Below, piece after piece: positions 57,079 through 64,000 of a stretch of DNA of 64,000 nt. The notes under the pieces were generated by a model. The model worked only from the letters and a program-made list of their open reading frames with translations, did no database searches and had not been told where the DNA came from. The translations under genes and the position numbers were made by a program. Every line of letters begins with the position of its first letter. The first letter of the stretch is position 1. Origin of the DNA: Heliocidaris tuberculata (lineage: Eukaryota; Echinodermata; Echinoidea; Camarodonta; Echinometridae); assembly GCA_025618425.1 (NCBI GenBank), contig CM046848.1, forward strand, positions 28,271,156 to 28,335,155. The letters run 5' to 3'.

Positions 57079-60000
57079 CTGCATGGGAATACAATGAACG
57101 GAGAGAATTATCTGAAAACAGGTCTTTCAACACATTTTCTCTGAAAAGGGGTTAAAATATAAACAAGCTTGACTGTGACTATTTTCATCTGAATATCACT
57201 GATGGCTTAGTAGAGCTGAAACTAGTTCATTTTCACAAAAGTCACTCATTATGAAGGATTGCAGAATGCTTTAAAATTGCCAATGACACTTAGCTGATGA
57301 TCCAGTTAACCAAAATTCAAACCATGCCACATTTGTCCTTTGTTCAGAAATAAAGCGCATTTTTATTATTCGGAATACTGACTTTCATATAGAGGCCTAC
57401 ATGAATGAATAAGTTTGACCCCACAAAAAATATAATATTTTCTTTTTAATAAAAAAAAAGAGAGATAAATCAAATATTTATATTTTATGTTATTAAATAG
57501 GAAATTAGCAAATGAATGTTTTAGGGGCAATGTGATACTGAACAAATTAGATTATCACATGACAAATACATTCATAGATAGTACAACCATGTGGTGTATT
57601 ACCTTTTTGAGTTGTGTTTCTTTGTTGATGGGAAATGTTCTGGTAGGGGTGGTAGTCAGGGAATGTATGCTCTGTGACTCGTAGATCCATGAAGATTCAG
57701 GCAAATCGTTCCGGTGTTCTCTGCCTTTTGTCTTGGATTTGGTTCCTCTGCGTGTTGGCGAACCCTAGGTGGGAAGGCGAAATACATAAATTCAGAATGA
57801 TAATCTCTTTTCATGCAGTTATTATCGATTAATTTGTTGTCTGATTTTATCGGGATAACATATTTTTTAACCCCATTCATTGTCTTAGTAACGGGATGAT
57901 CAATTTATTAGTTAGAGCGTGATTATCGTCTTATGAATTTAATAATGAGTCAATGATGATCTCCCAAGATACTTTTTAAAATCTTTAGTGTCCTTTTCGT
58001 AATAATATTCTGTATCTATTTTTAATCCATAACGTAATTTTATCATCAGGATCATTAAAACATACTAGATAGCATATTAAGTTAAATAAACAACCTCACT
58101 TCCCGAATATGATGTTATGGTTGTCTAAATTTAGTCTAACGGAGTAGCAGTTCTCCAGCCACCCCCCTCCCCCACCCCCACCTCGCACGTCTATAATCAC
58201 TCCATGATCTTCATTTACAAAACGAAAATTAAATTGCAACATTTTAAAGACGAAATTTCAGTGATTTCAGTGCGACATCTGTATCAGCAAAGATCCTAAA
58301 ATACAACTGCATATACGATCATTGTCGCATCTTTACGTTTTATAATCCTACACATATATAGAAAGACGAATTCTAAAGCGGTGATACGATTTAATTGCCA
58401 ATTTATCTGACGCAAGGGCACTGTCTAGAATACAGCTGTATCCTCTAACCTTGAATGTGTACTTGGTCCTGGGGTGGTGATCCAGTGCCTGGTCTTGGTT
58501 CTTTGCTTGGGTCTGGGTCTGGGCCTGGTAAGACTTCCACTGTTGTTTTCTTACAGGGGCGATGAGTATGCAGTAGATATAGAGGAATCCCACAACAGCC
58601 GACACCATACCAATTACACTCGATATCAGGTATACGAGGTAGACTGTATGAGCAAACATAATCATTTAAATCCGTATCAGTCATATTATATCCTACCAGT
58701 CAGTTTATATCGCGACTAGTCATATTATGTCCCTATCAGTTATATAATATCCCTATGTCAGTCACATTGTATCTATCGGTATTATTTTTATCAGTCACAT
58801 TATCAATCAGAGTATATCAGTCACATTATCAATCAAAGTATATCTCTATAGCAGTCGTGTTATATCTCTATCAGTCATACTATCCATATCATTAATATCA
58901 TAACCCTATCAATCGCATCATATCTCCATCGGTCATTTTACGTCACTGTCAGTGGTTTTATATTCATATCAGTCACGTCATATATTTACCAGTCATATTA
59001 CTCAACTTTCTGTCAGATCATATACCTTTCAGTCATAATGAATCCATGTTAGTATTATTTACCTGCGAGTCGTAATATAATAATAACAACTCTTATTCCA
59101 GCGTTTAGGGGGAATCCTTTTATCTCAGCCTATTGTTATCATTCGGTTGCTTTCGCCGTAACGTCGAATTTCTATTGTGACGGAATAAACCGCATTGATA
59201 GGATTCCCCCTAACGTAGGAAATAATCACTCACCTTATGTTTATGAGTTATATCATGTCCCTATCAATCATATCATATCCATCAGTCAACTCTATCAATC
59301 ATAATATTATTATATCAATATCATTCATATTATAGCCCTATTAGCATGATCAGTCACATTACATCCCTTTCAGCCATAACAAATTATCGTCACTGAGTCA
59401 TTTTATATACCTACCACTGATATTATAATTCTATCAGTCAAATTACATATTCATCAATTATATTGTGCAATGGAACATACTTTGACTCGCCCAAATATTA
59501 ATATAAGAGTATTTACAATGTATTGATGTTCTCACCCAAATCTGAACTTTAAATGTTCTATTCGACGTATTTGGGGCTGTATGCAAGATTAATCAATGCA
59601 CATAAAAGGCGCAAAGTTCTCTTCACGCGCTAAATGATAATCATTTCCTGCTTATACACTTTCAAAAATATTTATCAAGCACTTTTTTAAAAATATCTGC
59701 ACGATTCCATCCAAAAAATATTTTTAAAAAAGAAATAAATAAAAATGAAATAGAATAAGATTGTGAAAAGATTTTTTTTTTTTTTTTTAATGACTTGACA
59801 TAGTAAACGGTACCACTTTAAGCAATTTTTTTTCTTCAAATGGCTGCATTCTAGAAATTAGAAATTTGTTCTTAGACTTGTATATTATTTACAACCAATT
59901 ATGTTAAACTAAGTTTACAGGAACTGAAAATTAAACTTGATAAGGCGAACTTACTGACGTATGGTGAACGCCAAAAGGTCTCACTTGTGTCTGGTCCAGT

Positions 60001-60622
60001 ACCTTTGTGCCGGGTAGGTTGAAAGATTCTCACCTTTTCCGCAAACTCTAAGAGTATCATACTGGCGAAACATAGAAGGAATGATGCTCCACTTATCACC
60101 AGTAGAATCTGACTCTGTTGAAATTAAATAACCATCATTTATCAAATACAGAAATCTATATCTCTGTAAACTGAGCAAAAATATACATTCGAATAACGGA
60201 ATATAAATTTTACATCGCATTTCTTTAATGGTGAAATTTATGAAATCATAATAATGTATACCTTATTTTTTATTTCCTACACATTTACAGCTCAAAATTC
60301 TTTTTCGTTTTGGATATTATCTGCAGCTCTTCAGTTATTATGTGAATAATGGTCTGGAATTTAAAAAAAATAACATGCCACAAAGAGTGCGTCAAACAAC
60401 TAACAAGTAAACGAACCAAAAAACAACAACAACAACAAAACATAAAAACGACCTACCTTCAAATAGCAGACCTTGCCGTATAGAGCTATGCCAACAGTCA
60501 GTATTCCTCCCATGAAAACCTGATGAAAGAAAAAAGAAGGACAATGCCTGTGTCATTTAATCTTTTAATTTCAAAATCAGAAGTCATCTGCAAATAATTT
60601 TGTAATTTCATTCTTGCTGTAT

Positions 60623-60665
<43 letters not shown>

Positions 60666-62730
60666 TAGAGCGCGGAGAAAACACCATACCTACACAGACA
60701 TAAAGAAGTAGAACATAATCAATGAAAGAAGATCACCCTCCCTCAAAAATGAAGCAAAGTCGAATAAAACAATTCTCACAGTGCTGATACATTTCCTTAA
60801 ACTTTCATTATCGTATCTTAAGGTTTCTTTAAAGTTATTGTAATCATGTTCATTTCTGTGGCCAATAATATCAACTCAAAGCCTTTGTTTGCACTGCATA
60901 TACTCCTCAGCTACTTGTATCTGTCACATGCAGGGTATGGCATACCATTGTATTAAATTCATGAGCTCCGCCCCGTCCCCGCCATCATCAGGCCAACTTG
61001 CTTGCTTGTAAAAATTTGGCGTGATCAGAAGCGCATGCTTCCTTGATCTGTGACTAGCTGCTTTCACATCTACCCAAGATTTGAACCCTAGCAAAGGCTA
61101 AATTCGTCAGTGGATCCGGGCCCCGTTGCATAAAAATTACCATTAATGGTAACTCTGCTATCAATGGTAACTACCATGGTAACATCACTCAACAGCCAAT
61201 CAAAATCAAGGTTTCCATGAGAGTTACCATTGATGGTAAAGTTACCGCTATTGGTAAGTTTTATGCAACAGGGCCCTGATGCATCTTGCCCGAATATTAA
61301 CTTTGCAGTTCCGGTTTCTGGATTTTGCGAAAGATAAAAACCTTGAATCTTTATAACAGTAAAATTGTCACTTTCTCACCAAAATATATTAGATAAAACA
61401 CAACAAAAATGACAAACAAACCACCTCACTACAATATAAGGTGACGGTTGCCTGAATATTGGGAATTTCAATATTCCGGAGGGTGGGGGGGGGGGGGGGG
61501 GCGTGGCTGCCGTCCCCCTGTCTTATACGCCAATGATAAAAACAAACAAACGAAAAACAAATGGTAACTCTGCTATCAATGGTAACTACCATGGTAACAT
61601 CACTCAACAGCCAATCAAAATCAAGGTTTCAATGAGAGTTACCATTGATGGTAAAGTTACCGCTAATGGTAAGTTTTATGCAACAGGGCCTTGATGCATC
61701 TTGCCCGAATATTAACTTTGCAGTTCCGGTTTCTGGATTTTGCGAAAGATAGAAACCTTGAATCTTTATAACAGTAAAATTGTCACTTTATCACCAAAAT
61801 ATATTAGATAAGACACAACAAAAATGACAAAAAGACCACCTCACTACCCGAATATATAAGGTGACGGTTGCCTGAATATTGGGAATTTCAATATTCCGGA
61901 GGGTGGGGGGGGGGGGGGGCGTGGCTGCCGCCCCCCTGCCTTATACGCCAATGATAAAAACAAACAAACGAAAAAAAAACAACAAAAAAAAAACACGAAA
62001 AGAACAAACAAACACAAAACAAAAATCAACAGTCTGGAAAGATGAAAACATACTTTAGACAGAAATCAACAGTGAAAATGATAAGAATATGAAAATAACG
62101 AATGGTGGCCGTATTTGTAAAACTAGACATCGCTTATTCCACACGCAAATGTTTTGAGAACAATAGTTATATTCATCATGTTCATGTGTGAATAGGAACT
62201 GCAAATTGGGGACATGAACAATGTTATGTACGCCGAGGTGTCCATATGCAGTCAATAAAATTTGTAAAGCATACCTTAAGCATCTCATAAAATGTGTGCA
62301 GAAAATGATATAAAATTAACAGCTTATAGCAATCAAATTTTTATGTTATCATAAAATATCTATTAAACAGGAAATGATTTATTATTAATACTTTGATGTC
62401 ATATTATTATTTATTTTTAAGTAGACGATTATCCATTTTAATAAAATTTGTTCACTGTTCGACCTGTATCCGCACTTAATTTACAAGCTAATAACCACCT
62501 ATACATGTACAAGCTTATCTAAAGATAACAACATTGCTTTTTATCGAGAAACAACAAGTTTAACTTACAGCTCCACCGACCCACAATGGTGTCTTGATAC
62601 TTAGGACAATCCCTTCTTCCATTATGGCATACACTCCAACCGTCACCAAGCCAATAGCTGAGATCACATAGAGAGTTCCAAATAGACTTAGACCAAAGAT
62701 GGCCGACAGTTTGACATCGAGTTTATTCAT
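55639..62730 (-). CDS. Four-transmembrane protein with long Pro/Gln/Ser-rich cytoplasmic tail
   Basis: Six coding exons join in phase: 62569-62730, 60457-60519, 60003-60114, 58450-58643, 57603-57764 and 55639-57078, giving 710 aa. The first four exons encode four hydrophobic segments, about one per exon: AIFGLSLFGTLYVISAIGLV, VGGAVFMGGILTVGIALYG, ILLVISGASFLLCFASMILL and YLVYLISSVIGMVSAVVGFL. The layout resembles CD20/MS4A-like tetraspan proteins, but I do not recognise an orthologue. The tail is basic then low-complexity, with Pro-rich SH3-type stretches (VPPPLPP, SPRPSPKPK), a YDQI sorting-like motif, a short helical QAMQEKLWMD, and a C-terminal STRL that fits a class I PDZ ligand. The third exon's donor at 60002 (AAAGGTACTG) is weak. 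It was chosen because it alone gives the phase needed by the next exon; the consensus GTGAGA at 60030 would need a missed exon. Confidence 0.75.
58675..59460. repeat. Degenerate minisatellite with TATC-CCTATCAGTCA units
   Basis: Units of about 18-24 bp built from ATATCCCTATCAGTCATAT recur with many substitutions through the intron. A small MITE at 59105-59213 interrupts the array. Confidence 0.8.
59105..59213. mobile_element. 109-bp MITE with TTAGGGGGAATCC ends
   Basis: TTAGGGGGAATCC is inverted at the right as GGATTCCCCCTAA. CGT flanks both ends (59102-59104 and 59214-59216), a possible 3-bp target duplication. It is inserted in the minisatellite. Confidence 0.8.
60624..60662. repeat. (GA)n microsatellite
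   Basis: A GA dinucleotide tract in the first coding intron of the four-TM gene. Confidence 0.95.
61118..61276. mobile_element. Palindromic MITE, GGGCCCCGTTGCATAAA type, second copy
   Basis: Same family as 4158-4318, with a few substitutions. Its right 130 bp are included in the tandem duplication that starts at 61145. Confidence 0.85.
61145..61973. repeat. 415-bp tandem duplication, two copies
   Basis: 61145-61559 and 61560-61973 are nearly identical apart from scattered substitutions, a small indel near 61428/61846 and differing poly-G and poly-A lengths. Each copy has the right part of the MITE, a GAATATTAACTTTGCAGTTC segment and a G-run followed by CGTGGCTGCCG. The second copy lacks the MITE's left 27 bp, so the MITE was there before the duplication. 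Confidence 0.9.
62569..62730 (-). CDS. First coding exon of the four-TM gene
   Basis: It starts MNKLDVKLSAIFGLSLFG; the ATG at 62730 lies 1 nt after a poly-T/AG acceptor, so a 5' non-coding exon exists upstream. It encodes transmembrane segment 1 and the first extracellular loop, ending at a GTAAGT donor in phase 0. Confidence 0.8.
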
Positions 62731-62793
62731 TCTAAAAAAAAAAAAAAATGCATTTTATTAAAACTTTTTGTTGTTGTTGCTGAATTGACTCAT

Positions 62794-62952
62794 CAGGGGC
62801 GGATCCAGAGGGAGGCCGAATCGGCCGCGACCCCACCCCCTTTCGAAACCCAACTGGCATACATTAAGTACACAGTAAACAAAAATGTCTCCTTAATTGA
62901 GTACTTTTCCAGCTCTGTGCCCCCTCTTTTAAAAATCCTGGATCCGCCCCTG
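62794..62952. mobile_element. hAT-type MITE, CAGGGGCGGATCCAG ends
   Basis: 159 bp between CAGGGGCGGATCCAG and CTGGATCCGCCCCTG. The end sequence is widespread among animal hAT-type MITEs. No 8-bp duplication is obvious. Confidence 0.85.
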
Positions 62953-63754
62953 CCCATGTATTCAAAGTGAATTAACATGTGAAGTTGGTTTGGATTTAAA
63001 AAATAAAAAATAAAAACAAACATACAAACAAAAAAAAAAAAAAAAAAAAAAAAAGATAGAGAAAATAATTAAAAGAAAGTGATAATACAATATACATTTT
63101 CTCATCCTGTTACTGTTTATATCTGAATATTAACTTTCTCTGAAGGTTAATTCTCGATCCTTAAACATCTAACGAGAGAAAGAAGGTAAAAAGGAGGAAT
63201 GGAGCTGTTACAATAAGAAAAAGTGTCAAACTCATTAGAAATTTTGACACAATTGTGTCCGACATATTTCAAGCATTGTTAAAAACCTGATTTCCGGTAT
63301 ACTTCTTACTTTGATGGTCAACAGTCTAATTTCTGGTGTTAAAATTGGAAATGAAATGATGTATTCAAACACATTGAAATCTGTAAATTAAAATTCTACG
63401 ATTCTGTTCAAATTAAAAAACAAAACAAATCGGAAAACCAAGAAACGTGGAACGAATGTCAGGAACTCTTAAAACTTAATACCCTTCGTAAAATTTCCCA
63501 GGAACTTCAGTCTTTTTCGGCATAATCTAACTAATACTGTTTTCAAATGCTACGATGAGGATTTAAAAACACATTGCATACAAATGAAACAAACTGATTT
63601 TATGTGAAAATGAAAAAAAAAAAAAACATTATTAATATCACCATTTTCTCAAACACCCAATATTTCATACATATGTGAGTGCACTGTCTCATTCTCATTC
63701 ACAACCATATACTCTGACATCTGACACACTGGATTGAAATGTGATTTATATTAC

Positions 63755-63980
63755 CTGAAATCCTCCAACAATTCCTGTTTATGTCGCTGTAGGATTACTG
63801 AGAGCCGTAGATGAATTTAACATTGCGATTAGATGTACTTAATCCAGTAGGCAATCGAGTCAGTTAGATCCAGTTGAAATACATGTACGTACAGAAGTCT
63901 TACGAAGTACAGCCGTTCTGTCTACCAGGCCAGCCATCCAACATTGTAAACTTGTTATGCAAATACGACTTTGAGTGCAT
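63755..63980 (-). other. Possible 5' non-coding exon of the four-TM gene
   Basis: On the minus strand a GATTTCAGGTAATA donor lies at 63754/63755. It would supply the upstream exon required by the acceptor just before the ATG at 62730. A second donor-like CAGGTATGC is near 63982. The transcription start is not identified. Confidence 0.35.
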
Positions 63981-64000
63981 ACCTGACGTTGCAACAAAAG

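Overview
The window is animal nuclear DNA. Genes have short exons with GT-AG introns, and between them lies AT-rich DNA crowded with transposon-derived repeats: an L2/CR1-type LINE, tRNA-derived SINEs, many hairpin MITEs and minisatellites. The repeat types and gene content suggest a marine deuterostome, most likely an echinoderm such as a sea urchin. This is inference; no ribosomal or mitochondrial marker is present.

Three multi-exon genes can be assembled with matching splice phases. (1) 2495-11791, minus: the first 444 codons of SNAPC4 (SNAP190), the Myb-repeat subunit of the snRNA-promoter complex. It runs off the left edge before its last Myb repeat. (2) 17208-51158, plus: a carnitine O-acetyltransferase (CRAT) of about 641 aa in 14 exons. 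It has a proposed mitochondrial first exon at 17208, a catalytic histidine in the exon at 45906 and a C-terminal peroxisomal AKL. Its first intron would be almost 20 kb. (3) 55639-62730, minus: a 710-aa four-transmembrane protein with a long Pro/Gln/Ser-rich tail, not assigned to a family. SNAPC4 and CRAT are divergent; CRAT and the four-TM gene are convergent.

Region by region. 1-2.4 kb: a 1.3-kb element with CACTG ends and subterminal repeats. 2.5-11.8 kb: SNAPC4, with two decayed tandem copies of Myb exons and several MITEs. 12-17 kb: an inverted-repeat element, AT microsatellites and the probable CRAT first exon. 17-37 kb: CRAT intron 1, a layered deposit holding a repeat unit interrupted by three insertions (LINE, a histone H4 fragment with other sequence, and a foldback element carrying a SINE); a tRNA-like SINE cut by a hAT-like element inside a larger element; foldback and TTAA-flanked MITEs; and tandem repeats. 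37-51 kb: the CRAT exons, with a 4.55-kb terminal-inverted-repeat element filling one intron. 51-55.6 kb: CRAT 3' flank with a perfect hairpin, a SINE and a mariner-like foldback element. 55.6-64 kb: the four-TM gene with minisatellites, a recent 415-bp tandem duplication and MITEs.

The genes are unrelated in function: snRNA transcription, acetyl-CoA/carnitine metabolism and a membrane protein. No operon-like system, CRISPR array or defence island is visible. The interest lies in the dated, nested transposition history and in the fate of duplicated exons.
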